DNA from: Sandaracinus sp.
GTDB lineage: Bacteria > Myxococcota_A > Polyangia > Polyangiales > Houyiibacteriaceae
Direction of reading: 5' to 3'
Length of the DNA: 24,960 nt
NCBI GenBank assembly: GCA_020633125.1
Contig: JACKEH010000062.1
Location: 1 to 24,960 of the forward strand
Shown here: in pieces, positions 6,793 through 14,369 of the stretch
Position numbering within the stretch: position 1 is the stretch's first letter
Layout of the letters: the number at the start of each line of letters is the position of its first letter
Program-made: the position numbers and the translations under genes
The notes under the pieces: generated by a model
Seen by the model: the letters and a program-made list of their open reading frames with translations, nothing else
Databases searched by the model: none
Told to the model about the DNA's origin: nothing

Positions 6793-8943
6793 GTGACCGA
6801 CGAGCTCTCCACGAACGTCCGTCGTGCGATCGCGGCCCACGACGCGCGTGTGCGTGAGGCCGGGCTCGAGCTCTGGCTCGGCGCCGAGCCGACCTTCACC
6901 GATCCGACCTCCAGCGCGCCGGAATGGAACGGCGCCGCGGTCGGGGGCGACAAAGAAGAACGCGCGCTCGCGCTCTGGGTCGCGTTGCACGAGAAGACCG
7001 CGCCGGTCGTCCGGCCCCCACGTTCGAGCGAACCTCCGCCGACGACCGGCCGACGACAGCTCGCGCTTCGCACCCTCGGTCGCCAATACCCGGACGAAGA
7101 CGCGCCGCGCTTTTCGCTCGGGCTCTACGCCTTTCGCGACGGTTCGCCGCTCTGCCCCGCGACCTTCGAAGACCCCGCGTTCACCGCGGTGCAATCGGAG
7201 GCGCGTGGCGCGGCGCTCGCCGACGCGCTCGCGCGAGAGCTGCGCGCGACGCGTTTCGAGGTCGAGGGCGCGCTGCCGCATCGGATGATCACGGGCACCG
7301 ATCCCCGCGACGCACGTTGCCTGCGCGCGCCGCTCGAAGGGCGCGCCATTCCCGAGAGCGGCTTGGTCGACGAGCTCGCGCGCGACGGATTCCTGCTCGT
7401 CTGCGTGGGCGAAGAGTCGACCCCGCAGGGCCCGTGCGCCGTCCTCGAGCTTCCGGCCTTCGCGAACGTCGACGGCTTCGTCTCGTTCCTCGGCGCCCTC
7501 GCGAACGCCTGCCTCACGAGCGAGACACGTACGCTGATCCTTCGTGGCCATCCGCCGCCGGTCGACGCGCGGGTGCGATTCGCGACACTGACGCCGGATC
7601 CGGGCGTGGTCGAAGTGAACATGGCGCCGTGCGAGGAGCTCTCCGAGTTCGCGGCGCAGGTGCACGCGATTCACGAGGCCGCCGACGACGTGGGGCTGGC
7701 CGCACAGCGCCGTCATTTCAACGGCGAGCTCTCCGACAGCGGCGGAGGTGGCCACCTGACCTACGGCGCCTCCTCCCCCGAAGGCAGCCCCTTCTTCCGC
7801 TTCCCGCTCTTGCTCCCGAAGCTGATCGCCTACCTCAACCGCCACCCCTCGCTCAGCTACTACTTCGGCGGCCACGCCGCAGGCAGCGCCGGGCAATCGC
7901 CTCGCGCCGACGAGAGCGCACGCGAGCTCTTCGGAGAGCTTCAGCTCGCGTTGCATCGTTTGGTGCGTGACCTCGAGACGCCCGAGAGCGACGACGAGGT
8001 CGCGTCGCGGCTCTGGTCGAGCCTCGCGCCCTTCTTGGCTGACCGCTTCGGCAACACCCATCGCAGCGAGATCAACGTCGAGAAGCTGTGGAACCCGTGG
8101 TTGCCTGGACGTGGAAAGCTCGGCGTCATCGAGCTCCGCGCGTTTCGGCAAGCGCCGACGAGCGCCCACGCCGTCGCACGCGCCGCGCTCTTTCGCGCGA
8201 TCCTCGCGCGCCTCGCGGTTCACGACTTCCCCATCGCGCTTCGCGACCTCGGCGCGGACCTTCACGACCGCTACGCGCTTCCGTTCTTTCTCGAGAGCGA
8301 TCTTCGCGAGGTGCTCGGCGACCTCGAACGCGCCGGCTTCGGATTGCCTCCGGCGCTCGCCCACGAGCTCTTCGCCGATCCACATCGGGTGTACGGCGAG
8401 GTCGAGCTCGGAGATCCGAACGCGCCGGTCACGCTCACGGTGCGACGCGCGCTCGAACATTGGCCGCTCGTCGGCGACCTCAGCCAACAGGCCGGGACCT
8501 CGCGCCTCGTCGATCCTTCGACGACGCGGGTCGAGGTGCGCGTGACGGGACCGAGCGAGCGTGTCGGTCGCGTGAGCGTCGGCGTGCGCGACGGCGAGAA
8601 CGTCTTCCGCGCGCCCACGACCTACGTGGACGACGGCCAACGCAGCACCGTGGTCGTCGGCGTGCGTTTTCGAGCGTTCGTGCCGAACCTCGGGCTTCAC
8701 CCGAGCTTGCCCGCGCGGGACCCAATCGAGCTCGTCGTCTCGGTCGGCGAGCGACACTACGCGCTCGCGCTGCACGCCTGGATTCCGGGCGGTGGGGTCT
8801 ACCCGGGGTTGCCGAAAGACGACGCCGAGGCCGCCAAGCGCCGGCTCGATCGCTTCGTGCTGCGCACGCCACCGGTAGCGAAGTACGTGGCGCCTCCGGC
8901 GGGTGCCGCCGGTCGTCACACGCTCGACGCGCGTTGGCTCTGA
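6793..8943 (+). CDS. Stand-alone diverged DUF2126 (putative amidoligase) protein
   Basis: 716 residues from a GTG start with GGAG eight bases upstream. It lacks the transglutaminase domain of the preceding gene but follows its DUF2126 region motif by motif: GAEPTFTDP at 30, GRQYPDEDAPRF at 96, TPDPGVVEVN at 267, SGGGGHLTYG at 316, GNTHRSEIN at 420, GVIELRAF at 444, ADLHDRY at 488, and a shared C-terminal beta domain ending in TLDARWL (first protein: TLDLRWQ). The segment matching GWVLP...PGDSPVGLRLPL of the first protein is shortened and poorly conserved (LPHRMITGTDPRDARCLRAPL near 161), so part of the active site may be altered. Likely an ancient tandem duplicate co-expressed with the upstream gene. 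It could be an amidoligase with different specificity or a non-catalytic partner; sequence alone cannot decide. Confidence 0.85.
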   Translation: MTDELSTNVRRAIAAHDARVREAGLELWLGAEPTFTDPTSSAPEWNGAAVGGDKEERALALWVALHEKTAPVVRPPRSSEPPPTTGRRQLALRTLGRQYPDEDAPRFSLGLYAFRDGSPLCPATFEDPAFTAVQSEARGAALADALARELRATRFEVEGALPHRMITGTDPRDARCLRAPLEGRAIPESGLVDELARDGFLLVCVGEESTPQGPCAVLELPAFANVDGFVSFLGALANACLTSETRTLILRGHPPPVDARVRFATLTPDPGVVEVNMAPCEELSEFAAQVHAIHEAADDVGLAAQRRHFNGELSDSGGGGHLTYGASSPEGSPFFRFPLLLPKLIAYLNRHPSLSYYFGGHAAGSAGQSPRADESARELFGELQLALHRLVRDLETPESDDEVASRLWSSLAPFLADRFGNTHRSEINVEKLWNPWLPGRGKLGVIELRAFRQAPTSAHAVARAALFRAILARLAVHDFPIALRDLGADLHDRYALPFFLESDLREVLGDLERAGFGLPPALAHELFADPHRVYGEVELGDPNAPVTLTVRRALEHWPLVGDLSQQAGTSRLVDPSTTRVEVRVTGPSERVGRVSVGVRDGENVFRAPTTYVDDGQRSTVVVGVRFRAFVPNLGLHPSLPARDPIELVVSVGERHYALALHAWIPGGGVYPGLPKDDAEAAKRRLDRFVLRTPPVAKYVAPPAGAAGRHTLDARWL

Positions 8944-8954
8944 GCTGACGCCTT

Positions 8955-9097
8955 CGCGCCACCATCGCTCTGCGACGACGGAGGCTGCGACAGAGACGGC
9001 GCTGCGCGCCACCGTCGCTTCGCGACGACAGAGACGGCGCTGCGCACCACCGTCGCTTCGCGACGACAGAGACGGCGCTGCGCGCCACCGCCGCGAC
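8955..9097 (+). repeat. 38-bp double-hairpin tandem repeat, left array
   Basis: Three head-to-tail copies with an exact period of 38 bp start at 8993, 9031 and 9069 (the last is truncated and degenerate), preceded by a partial degenerate copy at about 8955-8979. Each full unit holds two small hairpins: GGCGC-TGC-GCGCC (8998-9010 in the first copy) and CGTCGC-TTC-GCGACG (9013-9027). The array begins 12 bp after the stop of the second DUF2126 gene. The unit recurs, inverted, at 10048-10085 and 9998-10035 on the other side of the DUF4291 gene. Confidence 0.9.
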
Positions 9098-9102
9098 CCC
9101 GT

Positions 9103-9276
9103 CACCGTCACCGTCGCCGTCACCGTCACCGTCACCGTCACCGTCACCGTCACCGTCACCGTCACCGTCACCGTCACCGTCACCGTCACCGTCACCGTCA
9201 CCGTCACCGTCACCGTCACCGTCACCGTCACCGTCACCGTCACGGACACCGACGCCGACGCCGACACCGTCATCAG
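9103..9276 (+). repeat. Hexanucleotide microsatellite (CACCGT)n
   Basis: From 9103 the sequence is CACCGT twice, one CGCCGT variant, then 20 perfect CACCGT units (9121-9240), followed by degenerating hexamers to about 9276. Because the unit is six bases, every reading frame stays open through it; one frame on each strand reads alternating Val and Thr. The hexamer itself occurs inside the adjacent 38-bp unit (the bases joining its two hairpins), so it may have arisen by slippage from that repeat. It ends 40 bp before the ATG of the DUF4291 gene, so its copy number would change promoter spacing. Confidence 0.95.
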
Positions 9277-9316
9277 GGGTTTCGCGCGACGACCGCGATG
9301 CCTACTGGTCCCCGCC

Positions 9317-9943
9317 ATGCTCGCGCTCGAGCCCTACGAATCCCAAGTCCGGCGATGGCCCACGCGAGGCCGTCACCTCCTCGCCCAGCACGACGCCGAC
9401 TCCATCGTCGTCTACCAGGCCTACCGCCTTTCGATCGGCCGGTGGGCTGCAGAGCACGGTCGCCTCGGAGGCGGAGGCTTCTCCTTCGACCGCATGAGCT
9501 GGATCAAGCCGAACTTCCTCTGGATGATGTACCGCTGCGGCTGGGCTCGAAAAGAAGGGCAAGAGGTCGTGCTCGCGCTGCGGCTGAAGCGTGAAGCCTT
9601 CGACGACCTCCTCGCACACGCAGTGGAGTCGTCGTTTCATCCCGAGGCCTGGCCCGACCGCGACGCATGGCAGGCCGCGGTTCGTCGCTCGGACGTGCGC
9701 CTTCAATGGGACCCCGACCACGCGCCGAGCGGCAGCCCCGTCGAACGCCGCGCGGTGCAGATCGGCCTTCGCGGCGAAGCGCTCCGGGGCCTCGCGGGTT
9801 CGGCGCTGCTCGACGTCGAAGACGTGACCCCGCTCGTGCACGAACAACGCGAGCAGGTGGGCACGAGCGCGCTGCTCACACCACGCGAGACGGTGTACGA
9901 GGCGCGGGACGAAGCGACGAAGCGGCGGCTGCGACTCGACTGA
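9317..9943 (+). CDS. DUF4291 family protein
   Basis: 208 residues, close to the usual length of the family. DUF4291 signatures are clear: a basic N-terminus followed by DSIVVYQAYRLSI (residues 28-40) and the strongly conserved block FDRMSWIKPNFLWMMYRCGWA (57-77), then GQEVVLALRLKREAFDDLLAHAV (81-103) and ERRAVQIGLRGEALRGLAG in the C-terminal half. The biochemical role of the family is not known to me. No signal peptide or membrane segment is visible, so it is probably cytosolic. ATG 9317 is chosen because conservation starts there; it lacks a clear ribosome site. The frame stays open far upstream through the hexamer array, but that part is repeat-derived and unlikely to be coding. The gene sits alone between inverted repeat clusters, which suggests it may have arrived or been rearranged as a unit. 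Confidence 0.88.
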   Translation: MLALEPYESQVRRWPTRGRHLLAQHDADSIVVYQAYRLSIGRWAAEHGRLGGGGFSFDRMSWIKPNFLWMMYRCGWARKEGQEVVLALRLKREAFDDLLAHAVESSFHPEAWPDRDAWQAAVRRSDVRLQWDPDHAPSGSPVERRAVQIGLRGEALRGLAGSALLDVEDVTPLVHEQREQVGTSALLTPRETVYEARDEATKRRLRLD

Positions 9944-9997
9944 CAGACCTCGGTGGTCGTGTCGCTGACCGTCGCGGTGTCGGTGACCGTGTCGTGG

Positions 9998-10085
9998 CGG
10001 CGTCGCGAGGCGACGGTGGCGCGAAGCGCCGTCTCAGCCTTCGTCTCTGTCGTCGCGAAGCGACGGTGGCGCGCAGCGCCGTCTC
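9998..10085 (-). repeat. 38-bp double-hairpin repeat, right inverted copies
   Basis: The segment 10048-10085 is an exact 38/38 reverse complement of the unit at 8993-9030. A second copy at 9998-10035 differs mainly in the two hairpin loops (GAA to GAG at 10007-10009, and GCA to GAA at 10023-10025) while both stems, CGTCGC/GCGACG and GGCGC/GCGCC, are kept. The two copies are separated by 12 bp. Together with the left array they bracket the DUF4291 gene in inverted orientation. Confidence 0.92.
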
Positions 10086-10146
10086 GGTCTCGGTCTCGGT
10101 CTCCGTCTCCGTCTCGGTCTCCGTCGCCGTCTCGGTCTCCGTCTCC
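10081..10146 (+). repeat. Hexanucleotide repeat (GTCTCG/GTCTCC)n
   Basis: Eleven hexamers of the form GTCTCS (one GTCGCC variant) follow directly from the terminal GTCTC of the 38-bp repeat copy at 10048-10085. It is less uniform than the CACCGT array on the left side. As on the left, the hexamer looks like an amplified piece of the 38-bp unit. It lies between the 3' end of DUF4291 and the convergent terminator of the MopE-motif lipoprotein gene. Confidence 0.9.
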
Positions 10147-10151
10147 GACCC

Positions 10152-10187
10152 CCGAAAAAGAAAACGCCCAGCCGAAGCCGGGCGTTT
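10152..10187 (-). terminator. Intrinsic terminator with UUCG tetraloop, for the MopE-motif lipoprotein operon
   Basis: Read on the minus strand, AAACGCCC-GGC, loop TTCG, GCT-GGGCGTTT forms an 11-bp stem (one G-U pair) closed by a C(UUCG)G tetraloop, followed by a T-rich run TTTTCTTTTT. It lies about 20 bp past the stop codon of the minus-strand gene ending at 10208, exactly where its terminator should be. Confidence 0.93.
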
Positions 10188-10207
10188 CCCTCAGACCTCC
10201 AACTCGC

Positions 10208-13200
10208 TCACCCGCCGCATTGCAGCGTGAGCGCCTCGAGTGTCCGGTCGTCGACCCACGCGAAGCCCGGCACCCCACCGCGGTCGAAGGTGTCGACGTA
10301 GCGCGCGTTGCCGGTCGCGCCCGCCACGGTGAGCGCGCAATCGCGCGACGCTGCGGCATCGCAGTCCGCATTCGTCGGCAGGCCGTCGTGCGCCGCGACC
10401 GTGCGCAGCTCGACGCGGCCGTCGCTGCGGCCGTCCGCGGACGTGTAGCGCTGCCAGAGCACGTGCCATCCGCCGCCGCCTTGACCGCCGTCGTCGATCG
10501 CACGCGCACCACGCGGCCCGCCGATCGCGAGCACCCCCTCCGGCACGTAGACCAAGCTCGGCGCGCCCACCGCACCTTCGACCGAGAGCGTCACCGCTTC
10601 GCCGTCGTCACGGATGTTCGTCGGCGTGAGCACCTGCTCGCAGCCCGGCTCGTTGCACATGCCGCCGCGGAGGCACGTGCAGTCGGTCAGGAAACGAACG
10701 GTGCGGAAACGAATCATCGAGCCTTCGTCCCGCACCTCGCGCCACGCGAAGCCGACCGTGAGGCCGATGTTCTCCGCCGACGGGCCCACCGCCATCACGA
10801 GGTCCTCGACCCGACCTTCGATTCCGTCGCTCGGCACCGAGAAGCTGCCCGACACCATGGGACCGTCGGTCTCGAGGCATTGGCGAGTCAGCGAGGGGTC
10901 TCGGTTCGTCGACGGCAACGAGTTGAACGCCTCCGGGCGGAAGTCCGTGTTGTTGCTCGTGCAGCGCCCGTTGGCCCCGCACGTCCGGCCCATGTCGCAG
11001 TCGAAGTCCGTCGTGCAGACCTTCTGGTTCTGACCCGGCGCGTTCTCGTCGATCACACCGTCGCAGTCGTTGTCGCGGCCGTCGCAGAGGTCGTTCCCCG
11101 TGGCCATGCACGGCTGACAAGAAGCCTCGTCGACGTCGCCGTCGCAGTCTTCGTCGATGCCGTTGCCGCAACGCTCGATGCCGTCCAGGGGTCGTCGGCT
11201 GCCGACACAGATCTCTTCGCCACCGACGCAGACGGTGGTGCCCATGCCGCAGACACGCTCGGTGTCCGTGCAGGTGTCGCCGCCGACCTCTTCGTCGACC
11301 ATGCCGTCGCAGTCGTCGTCGACCGCGTTGCAGGTCTCCGCCTTGCTCTCGCACGCGACGATGCACTCGCTCTCGTCGATCTGCCCGTCGCAGTCTTCGT
11401 CGGCCTCGTTCGCGCAGACCTCCGCGCGCGGCATCGTGATGCCTTCGCACAGGCCCATGCCGCCCCAACACACCGGCATGCCCGACGTGCACTCGCCGAC
11501 GTCGCTTCCGCAACGCGTCTGAAGGCAGAGGCTCTGCTGCGCCATCGTCGGATCGCCACACGTCTGCGAGCCGAAGTAGCCCGCCGGCAGCGGCGAAGGC
11601 GGCGGTACCGAGGGATCCTCGCAGCTCGAGACCACGACCTCGCGCGCCTCGGGAAGCTGCACGAGACGAAGCGAGAGCGCGTTCTGCGGATCGGCGAAGC
11701 CGACCAAGAACGAGCCCGTCGCGATCGTCGCGGCCGCCGGCGCCGAGGCCGAGCGCGTGGTGCCGAGCGAGGTCGGGCGACCTTCGTCGGTCACGTTCAC
11801 GACCGAGTACACGTCGAGGCTCGAGCGCTGGAACCACGCGCCGAGGAACGCGACGTCACGCGTCGACTCGTCGACGTCCGTGCCCGCCAAGTCGTCGAGC
11901 ACGCAGCCGAGCGGGTACCGATCGCGCGAGCCACCGAGCATCGTGACCACGCCGTGAAGGCGCGACTGGTCCGTGACGTCGGGGGGTGCCGCGGAGACCG
12001 CGAGGTCCACGTCGGCGACACCGCAGGCCCGCGCCGCCGCGACCTGCCGGGCGTCGAGGCATTTGCCACACGCGCAGACGTCGTCGGCCTCGCACTCGCT
12101 CGACGCGGTGCAGAGCTTGGGCACACACGCGCCCGAGTCTTCGCAGACCAAGCTATCCGAGCCGCAGTCGACGTCTTCGGCACAGCGCTGACGGCAACGG
12201 CCCGAGACACAACGCAGCGAGCCGCATTGCGAGTCGGCCGTGCAGGTGCGCGAGGAGCAGACGCCGGCCTGTGTGCAGGTCAATCCCGCGTCGTCGCCGC
12301 AGGCATTGGGCATCGCCGGCGCGCACGCACGCGGCGCGCAGAGGCCTTGAATGCAGAGCTCGCCGTCGGCGCAATCGGTCGCACAGGTCCCCACGGCGGC
12401 CGCGGCGTCGCGGGCTTCCGCGCAGGCCCGAGGATCGATCGCCGATCGCACCGACGTTCCGTCACGCGCGACGCCGAGGTATGCGTTCGAGAGCGCCGAG
12501 GGGCCGAGCGCCGCGAAGCGCCGCGGCTCCGCGGCGTCGACGTGGCCGAGGCGCACGAGACCGTCGGAGCTCGACGCGGTGTCGAGCGCGACCGCGAGGC
12601 CGACCTCGCCCGACATCTCGACGTCGAGCACGTCGAAGCGACACGTCGTCGGGACGATGCGAGAGCCTCGAAGAGTGCCGGCGTCGTCGAGTCCGGTGGT
12701 GCGGAAATCGAGCTCCCAGCAGCCCTCCTCTTCGGTGCGCATGCCACGCACGTCTTCGGGATCGCCTTCGCCGACGCGCACGTGACGCGCGTAGCTCTGC
12801 CCGCCGACGTCGGTGAGCGCGGTGCCGATGGTCGCCGACACCGCCGCCGCGTTGGTCGTGGTGTAGCGCGCCCAGGCGCTCTCGAGGCCGCTCGCGCCGT
12901 CGAGACCGGCTGGGCTGCCCATCACCTCGGTGCTGCCGATCGAGGTCGGCGCGAAGACTCCTTCGTCCACCACGCCGTCGCAGTCGTTGTCCGCCGCGTC
13001 GCAGAGCTCTTCGTCGGTGCGAACACAGCGCCCTTCGACGCATTGCCAAGGCGAGCACCAGGCGGGCACACCGAAGGACTCGTTGAGCGCCTGCGCGCAG
13101 GCCGCGGCGCGTTCGGCCGGGGTCGAGCCGATCGTGTCGCAACGATCGAAATCGTCGAGGCCGAGAACGCTGCAGCCGCTGAGGATGCACGCGCTCACGA

Positions 13201-13225
13201 GCATGAAGGCCATCGAGGAGCGCAT
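10208..13225 (-). CDS. Large surface lipoprotein with five MopE-type metal-binding motifs
   Basis: 1005 residues. A lipoprotein signal (MRSSMAFMLVSACILSGC, lipidation at Cys18) sends it to the envelope. Five MopE-type calcium-binding motifs of the form C(D/N)xxDxDCDGxxDE are seen, near residues 75-88, 604-618, 632-645, 686-700 and 714-727. Residues ~280-392 are a Cys-rich stretch with repeated CxxDxxCxxxxC patterns resembling EGF/EB-like disulfide modules. The remaining ~300 C-terminal residues look like beta-rich extracellular sequence (VSGSFSVPSDG, LSVEGAVGAPSLVYVPEGVLAIGG). Such proteins are typical of myxobacteria and usually of unknown function; adhesion or calcium-stabilised surface structure is an inference. 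The ATG at 13225 overlaps the stop of the upstream TPR-PEGA gene (TGATG) and has GGAG upstream, so the two are translationally coupled. A strong terminator follows. Confidence 0.9.
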   Translation of the reverse strand: MRSSMAFMLVSACILSGCSVLGLDDFDRCDTIGSTPAERAAACAQALNESFGVPAWCSPWQCVEGRCVRTDEELCDAADNDCDGVVDEGVFAPTSIGSTEVMGSPAGLDGASGLESAWARYTTTNAAAVSATIGTALTDVGGQSYARHVRVGEGDPEDVRGMRTEEEGCWELDFRTTGLDDAGTLRGSRIVPTTCRFDVLDVEMSGEVGLAVALDTASSSDGLVRLGHVDAAEPRRFAALGPSALSNAYLGVARDGTSVRSAIDPRACAEARDAAAAVGTCATDCADGELCIQGLCAPRACAPAMPNACGDDAGLTCTQAGVCSSRTCTADSQCGSLRCVSGRCRQRCAEDVDCGSDSLVCEDSGACVPKLCTASSECEADDVCACGKCLDARQVAAARACGVADVDLAVSAAPPDVTDQSRLHGVVTMLGGSRDRYPLGCVLDDLAGTDVDESTRDVAFLGAWFQRSSLDVYSVVNVTDEGRPTSLGTTRSASAPAAATIATGSFLVGFADPQNALSLRLVQLPEAREVVVSSCEDPSVPPPSPLPAGYFGSQTCGDPTMAQQSLCLQTRCGSDVGECTSGMPVCWGGMGLCEGITMPRAEVCANEADEDCDGQIDESECIVACESKAETCNAVDDDCDGMVDEEVGGDTCTDTERVCGMGTTVCVGGEEICVGSRRPLDGIERCGNGIDEDCDGDVDEASCQPCMATGNDLCDGRDNDCDGVIDENAPGQNQKVCTTDFDCDMGRTCGANGRCTSNNTDFRPEAFNSLPSTNRDPSLTRQCLETDGPMVSGSFSVPSDGIEGRVEDLVMAVGPSAENIGLTVGFAWREVRDEGSMIRFRTVRFLTDCTCLRGGMCNEPGCEQVLTPTNIRDDGEAVTLSVEGAVGAPSLVYVPEGVLAIGGPRGARAIDDGGQGGGGWHVLWQRYTSADGRSDGRVELRTVAAHDGLPTNADCDAAASRDCALTVAGATGNARYVDTFDRGGVPGFAWVDDRTLEALTLQCGG

Positions 13226-14196
13226 CAGAAGCTCCCTCCCAGACCGACCCCGAGACCACCGCGCGTCGGACCGACGTCCAGACGCAGCCGCGTCGCGCTC
13301 GGGTCGTCGTCGTCGTCGCCCCAATCGGTGAAGAGCGCGAAGATGACGGCCGTGATGGCGGCCGCGCCGGCCACCGCGAACATCACGTCGGCGAGCAACG
13401 CCGACTTTCGAATGTCGTCCGACTCTCCGTCGGTGCCGAGCGGCGGCGTGCGCGCGTCGACGTCGCTGCGCTGCTGAAGCGCACGAATGCCGAAGCCGGC
13501 CCCGACCCCGACCGCGACCACCGCGACACCGGTGGCGCTCCAGAAGAGCACGGGCGAGAGGCCCTCGAACTCTTCCGCGAGACGCTCGAGCTCGAAGTTG
13601 AGCGAGCGCTCGGCGCGCGCCGCGACCTGCACCTCTTGCTGCGCGGGCACGTAACCCTCGGCGCGAATCTCGACCTTGTGGGTGCCGCCGGGCACGAGAA
13701 AGGTGTCGAGCCCTTCGCCGACCCGACGGTCGTCGACCCAAACCTCGTACGCGCGGACGTTGACGGTCACCCGGACGGTGCCGAGCAAGCCGTCCAACAT
13801 GTCGATCTTCGCGCGCACCTCGCCTTCGAGCTCGGTGAACGCACCGCCCTGCTCGAGGAACGCGCGATACGACGCGAGCGCCGCGTCGTAGAGGAAGAGG
13901 CGCTCTTGGCACTTGGCCATGTTGTAGAGGACCAAGTAGCGGAGCTGGTGCCCACGGAGCAGATCGAGCGTCTCGGTGAACTCCGCGAGGGCCGCCTCGT
14001 AGCTGCCGTCGGCGTAGAGCTGCTCACCCCGTCCGATGCGCTCGCGCGCTTCGGTGAGGCGTGCGTCCGCGTCGGCGTCGGCAGGCGCTTCCGCCTCCGC
14101 TTGCTCCGCGGGCGCTTCCTCGCTCGGCTCTTGCGCACGCGCCGTGATCGAGGCCATCGCCACGAGCGCGACGAGCGCCCACCTACCGTCCCTCAT
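13225..14196 (-). CDS. TPR-PEGA domain membrane protein
   Basis: 323 residues. An N-terminal signal (MRDGRWALVALVAMASITARA, cleavage after ARA) is followed by an acidic Glu/Ala-rich linker. TPR-like helices come next (RIGRGEQLYADGSYEAALAEF, LRYLVLYNMAKCQERLFLYD, ALASYRAFLEQGG), then a PEGA domain at about 165-235 (VDDRRVGEGLDTFLVPGGTHKVEIRAEGYVP), and two C-terminal hydrophobic segments (VLFWSATGVAVVAVGVGAGF and ALLADVMFAVAGAAAITAVIF). This arrangement is frequent in myxobacterial envelope proteins; the periplasmic TPR and PEGA parts are usually taken as protein- or wall-binding scaffolds. ATG 14196 has GGAGG just upstream. Its stop overlaps the start of the MopE-motif lipoprotein, making a two-gene operon. 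Confidence 0.88.
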   Translation of the reverse strand: MRDGRWALVALVAMASITARAQEPSEEAPAEQAEAEAPADADADARLTEARERIGRGEQLYADGSYEAALAEFTETLDLLRGHQLRYLVLYNMAKCQERLFLYDAALASYRAFLEQGGAFTELEGEVRAKIDMLDGLLGTVRVTVNVRAYEVWVDDRRVGEGLDTFLVPGGTHKVEIRAEGYVPAQQEVQVAARAERSLNFELERLAEEFEGLSPVLFWSATGVAVVAVGVGAGFGIRALQQRSDVDARTPPLGTDGESDDIRKSALLADVMFAVAGAAAITAVIFALFTDWGDDDDDPSATRLRLDVGPTRGGLGVGLGGSF

Positions 14197-14369
14197 CCTC
14201 TGCCTCCTACGAGCCCTGCAACCGCGGGCCCCCCCCACGATCGCGGGCACGTTACCAGAGGCTTCCGCGCTTCGTCTCCCCGCGTGTGCGCCGACCGTGC
14301 CAGGATCTTCCGCCACGCGAGAACCCAAGGTGGGTGGTGCACGCGGGGTTTGGTAGAGTCACGACGCCG
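14197..14369. promoter_or_regulatory. Divergent intergenic region between TPR-PEGA operon and PEGA kinase
   Basis: 173 bp hold the promoters of two divergent units that both encode PEGA domains. I see a run of eight C with flanking CGCGGG/CGCGGG direct repeats around 14222-14247, but no promoter or operator that I can name with confidence. Confidence 0.35.

Noticed and set aside
8903..9316. Upstream extension of the DUF4291 frame through the repeats as a Val-Thr tail
   Set aside because: The open frame follows from hexamer length and lack of stops in the repeat; DUF4291 homology begins only at about the ATG at 9317.
6637..9318. Minus-strand open frame running through the CACCGT array and the second DUF2126 gene
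   Set aside because: It stays open only because of codon bias and the six-base repeat; no domain is visible.
8955..10146. CRISPR array
   Set aside because: The 38-bp units are directly abutting, with no unique spacers, and no cas gene is present.
9953..13477. Long plus-strand open frame (~1170 codons) opposite the MopE-motif lipoprotein
   Set aside because: It is Arg/Ala/Val/His-rich without motifs, starts inside repeats and overlaps two well-supported minus-strand genes; typical false frame in high-GC DNA.
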